DNA of 64,000 nt, from positions 22,903,957 to 22,967,956 of the forward strand of contig CM057835.1 in the NCBI GenBank assembly GCA_030068075.1, given 5' to 3'. The stretch's first letter is position 1, and each line of letters starts with the position of its first letter. The translations under genes were made by a program, and so were the position numbers. The notes beneath the pieces are model-generated. The model was not told the DNA's origin, ran no database searches, and worked only from the letters and a program-made list of their open reading frames with translations. This DNA is from Paguma larvata (Eukaryota; Chordata; Mammalia; Carnivora; Viverridae). Of this stretch, positions 1 to 11,735 are shown piece by piece.

Positions 1-2021
1 GCCTCCTGTGTTTGCGGCGCCCGCCCGCCCTCCCCTGGGGGCCGAAGTGCTGGGCCCGCCTCCACACAAGTTCCGATGACGTATCTTATTTTATGAGTTC
101 TATCTTACGTACATATTCCTATCTTATGTGCAGTGTAAAACATCCAAGGAAGATTTCAAAAAGATGAAATCAACATTTTTTTTAATGCCTTCGTATTCTC
201 TCATGGCGCAATGTAAGTCGGGCAACAGTCAGCATGAATGACTGTGGGCGTGAAGTCACGTCTCCTCTCGTCTTCTGGACAGTTTCGATCGAGGACGTCT
301 CTTGGTCAGCTCGGCCTCAGACGCTGCTGTTTTGCCTCCTGCCCGTGGCCGAGCTGGTGCTGAGGGGGGAACAGCCAGCTCGCCTTGGGGGCCGCTCGCC
401 GTGGTTTCCGTGTCCCCGTTCTCTTCAGGCCCAGGTTCCTTGTCAACAGCGTTTTAAAGCCTCTCGTCATCTCGCGAGAGTTCGTTTACTTCACACTGGG
501 TAAGGGAATCTCTCCGTTCCCTTCAGCGGGCACAGGAAGGTTGCGGAGCTGCAACTTCTGCCCCCTCAGGGCCCCCTCCCTCAGGGACCAGAGGCCATCA
601 GGAGGCCATCCATCGGCGACTGGCGACAGTAACGCGGCACAGCTTTCTCTTTCACTGGAGGAAAACATTACTCTAAATATACGGACCAGTGTTTTCTCGC
701 CTCTAGCCCCCGGATCGTCCCGGGCCCCCGCCCGGAGTCTCCGGCCTCACCCTGCCCCCCCTGCCCCGCCCTCGACACCGCCCCCCTCTTCCCCACGACT
801 CCCACGGAGGCCCCTGAAGAGCCGTCATCAGTCAAGGGGATCTGCCAGGAGCCGCGCGGTCCATTGAAGGAAGGCTCGGCCCGGTGGGCCTCAGGGGGCC
901 ACCGTCGCCCTTCCTTCCGTGACCGGCTCTCTCTGTTCCAGCCGGGCGGGAGGTCCGCACTCGGGAGCCCTCGGGACACGCCGCCGGACAGCACCAGGTG
1001 ACCCCGCGGCCCTGTCACCTGCCTGGGCGCCACCACGGGGCCGCGGGCGGGCCTGGGGGGCTTCTCGGAGGCTTTTCTGAAATCCCATTTCCTGTCGCCA
1101 TTCCCAGGCAGGTGCTTCTGTTTTTAAATAGTCTCCAGTTGCTATTCTGGTCCGTGCGAGGCGCTAGTTTTTCCCAAGGACCGAACTGCTATTTTCTTCC
1201 CTCTGGTGGAGGCACAGTCAGCAGCCCGTCCCCAGGCAGTCCCCAGCCAGTGTGGCAGAGGCCCCTCCCTGGGGACGCGCCACCAACAGCTGGGGTCGGG
1301 CGGGGCCAGGAACACTCCCTTGGGCGGTTATAAGGCCCTTTGGGTTTTCACTGCATTGCACACATAACAGGCCCTGGCCCCACCCAGGACAAACAAAGTA
1401 AAAACAAGCCAGGCCCGTGCACCTTGGGGGGCCCGGCCCCCAGGGCGTTAGTGGGGGGCAAGCCTGGCTCAGAGGGAAGAGGGCAGAGAGCTCCTCGCAT
1501 GAAAGCCAGAACCTCAAATCCAGCGGGTTTTAAATTGGGGTCTGCAAACACCCTGAGAATCACCGGACATGTTCCAGAGGCCCCGGGCGGCTCTACAGGA
1601 ATCGTGATTTTCATTCGAACAAAAAAATCTTAACAAGTAACGTCAACACGTCCCACGTCAGGTGAAGGATCATCTCATGAGTAAGTGTTCCTAGAGATTT
1701 CAGAGACGCATCGTATTTTTAAAAAGATTGGCGAGGGGACTTCACTCGTGAACAGCCTCACAGTGTCCCGTGCACGCGGGATGTTTGCAATCCTTCCAGA
1801 GGAGGGAAGACACGGAGTGACTACTTCGTCACACCACATGAGGCGGTGTCACCAAGCACGATATTCGGTGTTTGGTTCAGAAAAATATTTGGTTTTAGAG
1901 GTATGCAAGGGCTATTAAGCATACGGAGTCTAAATCATGTTGTGTTCATAGTTATTTACATAACAGAAGTAAAATAATTTGTCATCCCTGGGCTTGCCTT
2001 TTTAAATTTTTACGTATTTAT
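1..2021. other. Intergenic, GC-rich; CpG-rich patch at 690-1070
   Basis: No convincing coding gene: open frames here are short, overlap on both strands and match no family I know. CpG density is visibly high at 690-1070. Within it the plus strand has an acceptor-like TCTCTCTGTTCCAG ending at 942 and a donor-like CAG|GTGACC at ~996. A CTCF-like word (CCACCAGAGGG on the minus strand) lies at 1199-1209. From ~1100 to 2020 I recognise nothing. Confidence 0.5.
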
Positions 2022-2212
2022 TTATTTTTAGATATTTATTTATTTTGGGGGAGAGCACAAGCAGGGGAGGGGCAAAGAGAGGGGGACAGAGGATCAGAAG
2101 TGGGCTCTGTGCCGACAGCGGCGAGCCCAGTGTGGGGCTGGAACTCACGAACTGCAAGATCATGACCTGAGCTGAAGTCAGACGCTCAACCGACCGAGCT
2201 ACCCAGGCGCCT
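2022..2212 (-). repeat. Carnivore tRNA-Lys SINE (felid type)
   Basis: Reverse-oriented copy: AT-rich tail (TTTATTTATTTT) first, GA-rich middle, then the tRNA-like head ending CTACCCAGGCGCCTC. The A box/B box region (GATCATGACCTGAGC) is recognisable. Confidence 0.9.
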
Positions 2213-3189
2213 CTTGGTTTCCTTTTTTTTAAAAGAGGTTTAGAAGTAAATAAATAAATAAATAAATAAGGTAAATACATGACACAGATTTTAAGATTTT
2301 CACATTAGTGTCTGAATTGATATCCAGAATTTTCTAGAATGAAAGTTAATGTGGGAGCGTTGGTTTAGGACTAGGCAAGACGGGGAACGCATGGGAGGTA
2401 TCCCATCACTTGTATGTTTACTAGAAGCTGAGTTGAAGCAGCTGAAGTCTCAGTTTCTAGTGCTCTGTGGTCAATAAGTAAAAAGTGAATTTCAAGCATG
2501 TGCCCTTGCCTAAAGGTGAGCGAGCACGCGGACACACACACACGCACACACGCAGTCTGCCCCCCCAGAGCTGTGGCAGGAAGAGGTGCCTCACCTCCCG
2601 CTCCCCCTCCTCTCAGGGACACTGGAGCACCCGGCCTCCCTCACCAGGTCGTGGGGCCTCTAGGTGAGGTCTGGGTGGTCATGACCGTGAGGGCAAGAAC
2701 CCCAGCTCTGATGGGGTCATTGCCAGCCTTCCCGAGAGCCCCAGCATTCACGGGAGCAGAACAGGAAACCCGGGCAGCGCAAGAGGTTTAGAAGTGGACG
2801 TTCATGCAAGTCGTGAACAGCCCGAGAGGCGGCAAGCTGTCCCCCCTACCTGAAATGTGGGGACCCCACCAAGGAGCAAACCCAATCCACAGTCTTTCTG
2901 GTGCTTCCGGCAGAGCCGAGAAGGCCGGTGCCAGCACCCCTCGGGAAGGAAACCGCAGGGATCTGGGCTCTCTGCCTTCGGAGACAAACCTGCTAGCGCC
3001 GTCTCACTGGGCAGGGGGTGTTGGCAAGGAGGATGGGATAGGGCTGGCAGACAGAGCCGGACACAAACAGGGCACAGGAAGCCCTTGGAAGTGATTTTTC
3101 AAAAAGCCAGATACGGCGGGCCCAGGCGGAGCGGGGAGACTCTCCAGGGAGGACAGGGGTTCTTACCATCACCGCTGTCACCCTGTCGC
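2213..3189. other. Intergenic, no recognised feature
   Basis: Contains short simple runs only: an AAAT array at ~2250-2270 and a short CA-rich run at 2530-2556. Open frames overlap on both strands without a known domain. Confidence 0.5.
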
Positions 3190-3620
3190 CTGAGAGTATT
3201 TGACCCCACCCCAGGTGTATTTGTTCGACCAGGCCACTGATAACAAAGCACCACAGACAGATGCGGGGGGGCGGGGAGGGGGCTTACATAACAGGAATTC
3301 ATTTCTTCCCAGTCCTAGAAGTTGAAAGTCTGAGACCAAGGTGCTGGCAGGTTTGAGTCTCCCGAGGCCTCTCTCCTCAGCTCGCAGATGGCAGCCTTCT
3401 CTCCGTGTCCTCACACGGCCTTTCCTCTGGGCGTGCTCGTCTCTTCGTCTCTCCCTCCTCGTGGAAGGCCACCAGTCCTACTGGGTTAAGGACCACACAT
3501 GTACAACCTCATTTAACCCTAACTACTTCTTTAAAAGCCCTGTTCCCAACCACAGCCCCATTCTGAGGAATTGGGGATTAGGACCTCAGCATGTGAGTTT
3601 GGGGGAGATTGAATTCAGTC
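3190..3620 (-). mobile_element. MaLR-type LTR remnant (MST/MLT group)
   Basis: The plus strand carries the typical reverse layout of a MaLR LTR: a stretch near AACAGGAATTCATTT, then GTCTGAGACCAAGGTGCTGG, then a run of TCCGTGTCCTCACA type, then ACCACCAGTCCTACTGG, ending near GAGATTGAATTCAGTCC. This is a non-coding solitary LTR; no internal region is seen. Confidence 0.6.
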
Positions 3621-4700
3621 CCCAGCATCGCGCAAGGGGTGCAGATTCCAGCCCTGCGCCGTGCCCTTGCCAGCGAGGGTCACCCAGAGCCCCCCACGGC
3701 CCCCCGCGATGCCGGCTTCGTTCAGATTCCGGAGACGGCTGTGCCCCAGCTCCAGGACCGCCTTGTCGCACCTCTCCTCCGGCCCTGGCCAGGATGCACT
3801 GACTCTGACCTTTGGCTCAGACTCCGGTTTTTGAGCCACAGGCTGCTGAACCAGCGCTGAGCACTCGGTAGAGCCATCTTTGTGGAAGTGCGACAAAGAC
3901 ACTATTTTCGTGCTGACCTGCAGAGGCTGGGTAGGCCCCGACGGCCCCGGGCCCTGGGCACGGATCCCAAATCTGCTCGGGGCAGCACAGGCCACCTCAG
4001 GTGCCCTCGTGGGTTCTGTTTACTCAGACAGCTAGGCACTGTGTCCAGCTCCCAGGCGGGCTGTCACACACACTGCCCTTACACCAGCACCTGCCGGGCC
4101 TGTGAGTCACCTTTCCCAGACACCACCGACACTAAAGAGCGAGAGACTAATCTATTGGCAGCAACACCTGCCTCCAGACCTGCTCGATGGTCTTCAATGA
4201 CTAGACTGTAGTTAATAGTTCTCAGTTTCCACTGCCGTTAATGACAGGCTAGATAAATCAAGCCAGTTGTTTCACTGGGGACAACTAGAAAAGCTGGATT
4301 AAATATATAAATTATTAAAAGCATAGGAGAGCTGTCATGAGACTGAAAAATTACTGGACCAAGAGCTCATGGAGGGCGGGCTCAGGTGGGTAAGGCGGGT
4401 GTGCAGAGCCCGGGTGTGTTTGCTGATACACAGAGGAGACCAGGTAGGAGACTGAGCCTTGCTTCTAAAGCTTCACAGGCTGCCGGGCAGGCACACGTAA
4501 CCACAGTAGCATGTGTATCAGAAATGAATAAATGGTATTGAGATTTTTCTAAGGTACTCATAAGTAATCATTTCTTTTAGAAACTTGAGAACTCAAAAAA
4601 CTATTGTAATCTCCAAATTTGCCACCCAAAACTATACTTTGTAAAAAGTATACCTACCAAACTAAGAGAGGAAATAATGAAATAATTTTAAAAGACTTAG
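3621..4700. other. Intergenic, no recognised feature
   Basis: GC-rich to ~4200, then AT-rich. No tRNA, conserved frame or repeat recognised. Confidence 0.4.
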
Positions 4701-4822
4701 GAGTGCCTGGGTGGCTCAGTCAGTTGAGCGTCTGACTCTAGCTTTAGCTCAGGTCATGATCCCAGGGTGGCGAAATCGCACCCTGCAGTAGGCTCCAAGC
4801 TGTGCGTGGAGCCTGCTTGGGA

Positions 4823-4867
<45 letters not shown>

Positions 4868-4947
4868 TGCCCCTCCCCTACTCATGTGCATGTGTCTGTG
4901 CACGAACTCAATGTCTGTCTCTCTCTCTCCCAAAAATAAAAATAATA
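4701..4947 (+). repeat. Carnivore SINE (felid type) with long CT run
   Basis: Head GAGTGCCTGGGTGGCTCAG at 4701, CT dinucleotide run at ~4829-4862, end AAAAATAAAAATAATA. The GC-rich middle has a GCACCCTGCAGTAGG variant unlike other copies here. Confidence 0.9.
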
Positions 4948-4949
4948 GG

Positions 4950-5120
4950 TGTGGGGGTGGGGAAAATGGGTGATGGGCGTTAAGGAGTGTTGGGATGAGC
5001 ACTGGGTGTCCTATGTACGTGATGAATCACTGACATCTACTCCTGAGGCCAAAACTATGCTCTTGGTTAACTAACTTGAGAATAAATAAAGTTAAATAAT
5101 GAAAAAATAAAAATAAAAAA
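4950..5120 (+). mobile_element. Carnivore L1 3' end
   Basis: Contains the words GGGTGATGGGCGTTAAGGAG and GATGAGCACTGGGTGT, then GATGAATCAC, then an A-rich tail, as at the 3'UTR end of carnivore L1 elements. It lies directly after the SINE. Confidence 0.7.
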
Positions 5121-5210
5121 TACATAAATAAAATAAAAAGAACAAAGAAGGCAAGAAAGAAAAGAGAAGAAAGCTTCGAGTAGGACAAAGAGAAAGTAAA
5201 TAATAACATT

Positions 5211-6010
5211 TGAGCGCAAGTGAATCAGTAATTAAAATGTAAATAGACTAAATGCTCCAATTAAAAGATAGTCTGACTTGATAAAAATAAAACCCAATTA
5301 TAAGCTGATTATAAGAAGCACACCTAAAATAAAAAGATACAGGTTAAAAGGGAAAAGTATAGAAAAATATACAGCAATTAAAAACCTAAAGAAAGTTGGA
5401 GTAGACATTAATATTGGGGGAAAAATAATTTTAGGGGTGCCAGGCTGGCTGGGTCAGTGGAGTGTGCAACTCTTGATCTTGGGGTCATGAGTTCCAGCCC
5501 CACGCTGGGCGGAGAGATTGCTTAAAATGAAAATCTTTAAAAAGAACAAAAAAAGATTTAAAATCAAGAGGCAGTACTAGAGGTAAAGAAGTATTTTGTA
5601 GCAATAAAAAATTTGATTCGTCAGAAAGATCTAGCAAATCTAAATTCATATGTGCATAATAAAATAGCTTCAAAAATGTAAAAAGCAAAATGTTGATGAC
5701 TAAAACAGAAAAAAAATAGGCAAATCTGTATCGTTAGGAGATAGTAACATATTTCTCCCAGAACCTTTGGAGAAACAAAAAGTCTGAAAGGAACTGAAAG
5801 GACACACCACTTAATTGACCCCAGATGACCAATACCAAGCCATAGTCTATTAAAATATATATTCTAGTAAAATATTGGACTTTAAAAATAAAAAGGAAAA
5901 ACACCTTTTGGACATCTAGGCAAAAAGACCAAGTAATTCATAAGGGAAAAGATAATTCAATTGTTGAAAAACATTTCGACGGCAACATTTTATGCCAGAA
6001 GAAAATGGGT
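5211..6010 (+). mobile_element. Degraded L1 ORF2 fragment
   Basis: Sense-strand words such as GATTATAAGAAGCACACC and GGAACTGAAAGGACACACCA recall the L1 ORF2 endonuclease/RT region. Many stops and indels; an old-type SINE interrupts it at 5434-5545. No coding capacity. Confidence 0.5.
5434..5545 (+). repeat. Older short carnivore SINE
   Basis: GGGGTGCCAGGCTGGCTGGG head, CTCTTGATCTTGGGGTCATG, then GCCCCACGCTGGGCGGAGAG and an A-rich tail with no CT run. This shorter form is shared by cats and dogs. Confidence 0.75.
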
Positions 6011-6019
6011 TAGATATTT

Positions 6020-6199
6020 AAGATACTCAAGGAAAGAAAATGTGTGCGGGGAGGGGCAGAGAGAGAGAGAATCCCAAGCAGGCTCCACGTTGTCAGCACA
6101 GAGCCTGATTCAGGGCTTGATCTCACAAACCGTGAAATCATGACTTGAGCCAAAATCAAGAGCCAGAAGCTTAACCGACTGAGCCACTTAGCCGCCCCA
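6020..6199 (-). repeat. Carnivore SINE
   Basis: Reverse copy with GGGGAGGGGCAGAGAGAGAG, CCCAAGCAGGCTCC and the terminal GACTGAGCCACTTAGC. The A-rich tail end is eroded. Confidence 0.85.
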
Positions 6200-6229
6200 A
6201 TGCATATGTATTAATGCTCCTGTGCAGCC

Positions 6230-6541
6230 CACTTACATGCAAATTTTTTCCTGATAGATACAGTGAACCACTGTAAATATAAATATATTTTTCTTCCTTA
6301 TGATTTTCTTGATAATAATTTTCTTTTCTCTAGCTTACTTTATTGTAAGAATATAACCTATAATACATACAACATACGAAATACGTTAATCAACTCTTTA
6401 CGTTCTCGCTAAGGCTTCCAGCCAACAGTAGGCTCTTTGTAGTTAAGTTTCAGGGGAGTCAAAAGTCAAAAGTTATATGTGGATTTTCAACTGCACAGGC
6501 TGTCAGCACCTCTAACCCCTGCATTGTTCAAGGGACAACTG
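6230..6541 (-). mobile_element. Tigger-like DNA transposon remnant
   Basis: The end at 6515-6541 reads CCCCTGCATTGTTCAAGGGACAACTG, written here as its two halves CCCCTGCATTGTTC and AAGGGACAACTG, the inverse of the CAGTTGACCCTTGAACAAC-type Tigger terminus, followed by TA. The internal stretch TTTTCTCTAGCTTACTTTAT is also typical. The other terminus is missing. It matches the element at 16532-17118. Confidence 0.65.
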
Positions 6542-6989
6542 TATATATTTTTTCACCCCCACATAAGCAAACAAATGAGCATTCCCCAGATTTGGGGAGC
6601 TCTCAATGGACAAGTCTATATTGGGCACCTCTGAGAAGCATTTCTAGAAACACAAACCATACCACAGGGCTCACACTACCTGTTGGAGTTGGGGGGTAAC
6701 AGGTAGGAAGGAGGGATTCAGAGATTTAAGGAAAGGTCTTACACAGGAACAAGGTACACCTATTTTTTTTTTTTTTGCCTCCTTGCACTGTTTTTGTTTA
6801 TTTGTTTTATAATATACTGAGTTGGTTCAAAGGCTTAGAATCCAGTTGAGGAGATATATGCGAAAAATCTAAGAATTCCTGGCAAGTGAATATACTCACA
6901 GGTACATGCATCTTAAAGACACCACGGGCAGCAGGAGTTAAGGAGGGAGACCTGCTTCTCAGCGCTGGAGCAGAAAACTTTGGGCTCAT

Positions 6990-7075
6990 AACAGGAAATT
7001 TGGGTTCCCAGCTGGCTCTGTGTGACCTTGGAGAAGTCCGTTCCACCTTTCTTCGTCCTTGTCCTTGTTGAGGAG
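6990..7075 (+). repeat. MIR-like fragment
   Basis: GGGTTCCCAGCTGGCTCTGTGTGACCTTGGAGAAGTCC fits the MIR core (key words CTGTGTGACCTTGG). Short and diverged. Confidence 0.5.
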
Positions 7076-7119
7076 TCAGCAAAGGAAGCCTCGAAGGTTT
7101 GCACCGAAGCTCTTGGTCA

Positions 7120-8365
7120 ACAGGAATCCTTATGAGCCCCTTGGTTCAGACTGTTTCTGTGCAGGCCAGTGACCAGCAGGGGAGGGACAGAGGCCAAGGA
7201 GACATAGCCAGAGGGATGGGGCGGGCGAGAGAACCCACAGAAGAGTTCTAAGAAATCAAATAAGGGCAGGCAGGGTGGTCTGCTCTCAGAAGGGGGCTCC
7301 TAACTGCCCTGGGCTCCCGTTGGCCGAATGGGGCCAAGATGATCCTGTGTTAGGTAAGTCACAACCCCTCCCCCCACCCCACCTGCTCCCCCCCCCACCC
7401 CCCCCCCCCCCCGTGGGCTTTCCTCAGCCTTCAGTGAGGAGGCTCAATGAATTCTATAATCCCGTCATGGATCTAAGTACTGCAACGAGAATTCAAGTTT
7501 AATTCATCCTAAACCATCGTCCAGCCTGGCAGCATCCCCGTTTATTGGAAGCTGGACCCAGAAGCCTTCTCAGACTTAACACTTGCCGATGAGTTCAGCC
7601 ATCATGCCGCCCTCGTTGTCCAAGGTGAGCGACTAGAAAGTATCTTTACTCACCAGCACCGAGCCCTGGGAGGAGGGAGAAGAGGGGGATGCGGATGACC
7701 AGAAAGTAGAGGACCCGGGCTGGAGAGAAATCCTTAAGACACACCAGGTGGTTGTACTAAAATCCCATCCGCTCGGCATCTCTTTTCCTTTTTTTTTTTT
7801 TTAGTTGGAAACTCTGATTTTGAATTTGTGCTTGGAGTCCCGGACGAGCTGCTAAGCAGTAGATCTGGCTGCCGTAGGCTGCTGCTTCCTAATCTCTGCG
7901 ATGGGTCTAAAGTCCTGCTGCCATGTTACAGAGAGGGAGAAACAAACCGCGTAAGGAAAGCACTTGGCGAACTCCGAGCTGTGGGCATCGTTAGTTCGCT
8001 TCCTCCGATCGCCTCTGCAGGACCACTGAACAGACGATGGAGGCAGCCAGCAGGGCGGGGGCCAGGCTAGCCCAGAAATTGACTCTCCTGCACTTCACAA
8101 GGAACATGTGACCTCATCACAGAACATTCTTCATCAGTTATTCTCCTAGGTCACCCAAAAACCCCTGCTTGGCAAGGGCGCCTTGTCACCACGATGTACT
8201 GGAATGTCCCGTAGCTGCATGGCTTGAGAAATGCGGTCCTTTTCCAGGACCTCAGAGGGGAACTCCACCCCAGAGCCTTCCTCGAGTCAGGTACTTTTCG
8301 ATTTGTGTCCACAATGAGCCTGGTTTCCTGCCGCTCCCTGAGAGGCGGGATCACGCAGTGGCTGC
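7120..8365. other. Intergenic, no gene recognised; C-rich run
   Basis: Contains a near-pure C tract at 7369-7412 (G-rich on the minus strand) and a T run at 7791-7802. Nothing coding is supported. Confidence 0.5.
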
Positions 8366-8369
8366 TGGG

Positions 8370-8530
8370 CTGAATCTGGTCACACTCGCCCGCCGTATGT
8401 CCCTAGACAGGTCACTTGGCAGCAACCTCTGCAGGCCTCCCCTCCGCTTTCTCGTCTCTGGATGCGGCAGGGAAACCACAAGCCCCTCCTCACAGGGTTT
8501 GGGGAGGGCTAAATAATTCGCACAAGTACT
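8370..8530 (+). repeat. MIR-like fragment
   Basis: CTGAATCTGGTCACACTCGC, then GACAGGTCACTTGGCAGCAACC, then TTTCTCGTCTCTGGATGCGG and CACAGGGTTTGGGGAGGGC parallel the MIR order (written words only partly match). Diverged. Confidence 0.45.
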
Positions 8531-10312
8531 GAAGGACGCCTCTTGCCCTGGAAGTCTTCAAAACGGATTCGCTAATTACTCAGGGGGAAAAGTTAAAGCC
8601 ATAAGGAAAGCCTTGTTTCTCAGAGAGGCAGAGAAGCCCGGGGAGGCCTCGGTTGTGACCTTCAGATATGGACTCACATGAATGGTGGGTTTTCTGGCCT
8701 GAGTCCCTTCCAGGCCCAAGAAAGGGCAGCCGGATGGGCCCACTGGGTCCGGGGTCTCGTAAGTTCATGCGCAGGAGCCAGAAAAGGCTTGTCACCAACG
8801 CGGATAGTAACTGAAACCATCCACCTGCCCGCAGCAGGAGCTGCCAGGGGCCGTGCTCCGAACAGCGGGCCGCGAGGGGGCCGGCAAGGACCCCTTCGCA
8901 CACGCTGCTCACTTCACACACACTTAGACATGACGCAGTGCATCCCGCAGCACTTCATGCAGAAGTGTGGGGACCTCCCAGGCCCCAGCCACGGCCACCC
9001 TGCCCCAGGCATGATTCAGTGTTTGGGTTTCTTTATGAGAGACCATGAGTTCACTTCAAAATGTCAAACGATCCTTGGTGACTAATGGCCCCTGCTGTGC
9101 TCAATATCTTCACAGAGGCCGTCCTTCCCCGCTCCGAGGGCCTCTGCACTTCGGGGACATCCATCTCGGTGTCCGTCACAGGGAGCCACTGTGTCATCAG
9201 ATCCCCAAAAAAGCCGTGCTGGGGAAGTCTCAGGGACAAGGCGCATCCCAAGGAATGAGGAAGCGGATCAAGTCACCAGGAAAAACAGACGGTGCATCGC
9301 ACTGGAGGGTCGCCCGTGATGTGTTCGGAAGAGAATCTTATTATGTTACCATTTTTGCCCATAATTTACCCACTGAAACCCGCTCTCTGGGGCTCGCTCT
9401 GATTCTGCTCAGAAGTGAGTCTCTGGGAGGTTCTGAGCCTCTCCCGTTCATTCCCCATTTTAAAAAGCTTTGAAAAGCTTTCATTATGGAAATTTTCACT
9501 CACAACCACAATTTGTAAAGGGGCTGCAATGAACCCCATGTAACCAGTCACTCGGCGTCAACAGTTATGAACGGGCTTTCTTGCTTTATCGGTTCCCATC
9601 CACCCCCGCCCACACACTTTGTTTTTGTGATGGAATATTTTACAAGAAATCCTCTAATTACTTTTAGAGGCAAAAATAGCCTTAGTTCAGTAAGGTAGGA
9701 CTTCCAAAGTTCATTTCAAGTTCAGACTTCCCCAACCCCCCCACCTCACCTCCCCGCTCCCACCACCTGCCCCTCTTCCCCCACCCCCCCCCCCCACCAC
9801 ACCACCCGCCTGCAGGCTGGAGCCTGGGCTGGTGTCTCCTTGAGGCTCCTTCAGGGTGAGGTAAGCGCACAAATGTTCCCCTGGCTCTCAAGGCTGCGGG
9901 TGGTGGCCAGCTCCGAGCCCAGGGCGGCCTCCTCATGTCTCCCAGGCGGGTCTTGCCTACTCGGAACCATCCCCAGGGCGGGCCGGTGGGCGGGTGTGTC
10001 AGGTGGTAACCCGAACACAGCGCGCGGCCCCCCTTCACTAGGAAGACATTTTTTCAGAAGAAAGAAAATCTGGGAGCGGGGAAAGGACGACAGTGCACCG
10101 CTCTTATGCCCCAGGTGAGATGCAGAATTCTTATTCCCCCTCAGGGGACCTGGCATCTCACGTGGGAGCGTGGGAACAGTTGTCACTTCTGGCCTTGGAG
10201 CTGCGTTGACCCACGTGATGGCCGCCGGCCACATGCGCTGAAGTGCAAACTGTGCCCTGGGTTTCCAATAATAAAAAATTCCTGAGTAACAGTTTTACAA
10301 CTGATTTCACAT
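8531..10312. other. Intergenic; CTCF-like word, old L1-like stretch, C-rich run
   Basis: A CTCF-like word CCGCGAGGGGGC is at 8870-8881. At 9470-9660 the word AATGAACCCCATGTAACC and its surroundings resemble an antisense old L1. A C-rich run spans 9735-9795. A frame of 142 codons at 9045-9473 matches nothing I know. Confidence 0.45.
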
Positions 10313-10484
10313 GGGGGCGCCTGGGGGGCTCAGCTGATTGAGCGTCTGACTCTTGATTTCAGCCCAGGGTGGTGGGATCAAGCCCCACGTGGGGCTCTGC
10401 ACTGAGTGTGGGGCCTGCTTAGGACTTTCTCCCTCTCTCCCTCCCGCTCACGTGCACATGCGCTTTCTCTCTAAAATAAAAAAA
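10313..10484 (+). repeat. Carnivore SINE, cluster copy 1
   Basis: Head GGGGGCGCCTGGGGGGCTCA, tail CTCTCTAAAATAAAAAAAA. First of seven copies packed into 1.6 kb; abuts the next with no spacer. Confidence 0.92.
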
Positions 10485-10704
10485 AGGGGCGCCTGGGTGG
10501 TTCAGTTGGTTAAGCATCTGACTCTTTATTTTGGCTCTGGTCGTGACCTTGTGGTTTGTGAGGTCCAGCCTGGCTGATGGCATGTTTGGGAATCTCTCCT
10601 TCTCCTCTCTCTCTGCTTCTCTCCTCCCCACCCACCAGCTCACACTCTCTGTCTCAAAATAAATAAATAAACATTTAAAAATAAAATAAAAGTAAAATAA
10701 AATA
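10485..10704 (+). repeat. Carnivore SINE, cluster copy 2
   Basis: Head GGGGCGCCTGGGTGGTTCAG inserted at the A-tail of the preceding copy; tail CAAAATAAATAAATAAACAT plus AAAATA repeats. Confidence 0.93.
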
Positions 10705-10870
10705 GGGACACCTGGATGGCTTAGTTAAACGTCTGACTTCTGCTCAGGTCCTGATCTCACAGTTTGTGAGTTCAAGCCCCGCCTCAAGCGCTTAGGATTC
10801 TCTTTCCCTCTCTCTCGGTCCTTCCCCTACTCGAACTCTCTTTCTCAAAAATAAATAAACATTAAAAAAA
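10705..10870 (+). repeat. Carnivore SINE, cluster copy 3
   Basis: Head GGGACACCTGGATGGCTTAG, again set in the A-rich tail of the copy before it; tail CTCAAAAATAAATAAACATT. Confidence 0.92.
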
Positions 10871-10919
10871 TTAAAATTAGAAATTAAATTGATTATAGTT
10901 AAACTGACAATATTTTATT

Positions 10920-11080
10920 TTAATGTTTATTTATTTTGAGAGAGAGCGAACCAGCAGGAGAAGGGCAGAGAGAGGGACAGAAGATCCATAGCAGTCCCTG
11001 CACTGACAGCACAGAGCTCGATGTGGGGCTCAAACTCATGAACCATGAGATCATGACCTGAGCTGAAGTCGGATGCCCCC
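10920..11080 (-). repeat. Carnivore SINE, cluster copy 4 (head truncated)
   Basis: Reverse copy beginning TAATGTTTATTTATTTTGAG and stopping at GAAGTCGGATGCCCCC, so the last ~25 bases of the tRNA head are lost. Confidence 0.88.
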
Positions 11081-11155
11081 TGATAATGTTTTTATATCGC
11101 ATTAAATCAAATGTATTATTAAAATTAATTTCATCTATTTCTTTTTTTTATTTTT

Positions 11156-11351
11156 GTTTAATGTTTGTTTATTTTTGAGAGAGAGAGAGAGTGCAAGAGG
11201 CAGACAGAGAGGGAGACACAGAATCTGAAGCGGGCTCCAAGCTCTGAGCTGTCGGCACAGAGCGTGACATGGGGCTCAAACTCACAGAACTGTGAGATCA
11301 TGACCTGAGCTGTAGTCAGATGCTTAATCAACTGAGCCACCCAGGGGCCCC
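11156..11351 (-). repeat. Carnivore SINE, cluster copy 5
   Basis: Reverse copy: TTTAATGTTTGTTTATTTTT, GA run, then ACTGAGCCACCCAGGGGCCCC. Complete. Confidence 0.93.
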
Positions 11352-11394
11352 TATTTCTTTTTATTTCTTAATGTGGCTACTAAAAAATTTCTTT

Positions 11395-11602
11395 TAATGT
11401 TTTTTTTTAAGTTTATTTATTTATTTCGAGAGAACAAGTGAGTGAGCAGGAGAGGGGCAGAGAGAGAGGAGAGAGACAGAATCCCAAGCAGGCTCCATAC
11501 TGTCAGCAGGAAGCCTCAGTTGGGGCTGGAACTCACTAACCGTGAGATCATGACCTGAGCCCAAGTCGGCCACTCAACAGACTAAGCCACCCAAATGACC
11601 CC
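11395..11602 (-). repeat. Carnivore SINE, cluster copy 6
   Basis: Reverse copy with AAGTTTATTTATTTATTTCG and a diverged head end (CTAAGCCACCCAAATGACCCC region). Confidence 0.9.
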
Positions 11603-11735
11603 TCCTCATGTGATACTAAAATGCAACAGTTTCATTCACAGTGTTAGCGGAGTCTCTAAGGCCACACCATCCAACAGAAATATGATGTGAACTTCAGACG
11701 TAACATTTTTTAATTTTACATTTAGAATTTTCTAA

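Noticed and set aside
4701..4780. tRNA-like heads of the SINEs as possible tRNA genes
   Set aside because: The A/B-box-like words are part of a dispersed SINE family with A-rich tails. The cloverleaf is not kept, so no functional tRNA gene is called.
4829..4862. CT/GA runs giving Ser-Leu or Arg-Glu repeat frames
   Set aside because: These and similar frames at 24541-24790, 29380-29410 and elsewhere are the CT-rich part of carnivore SINEs, not coding repeats.
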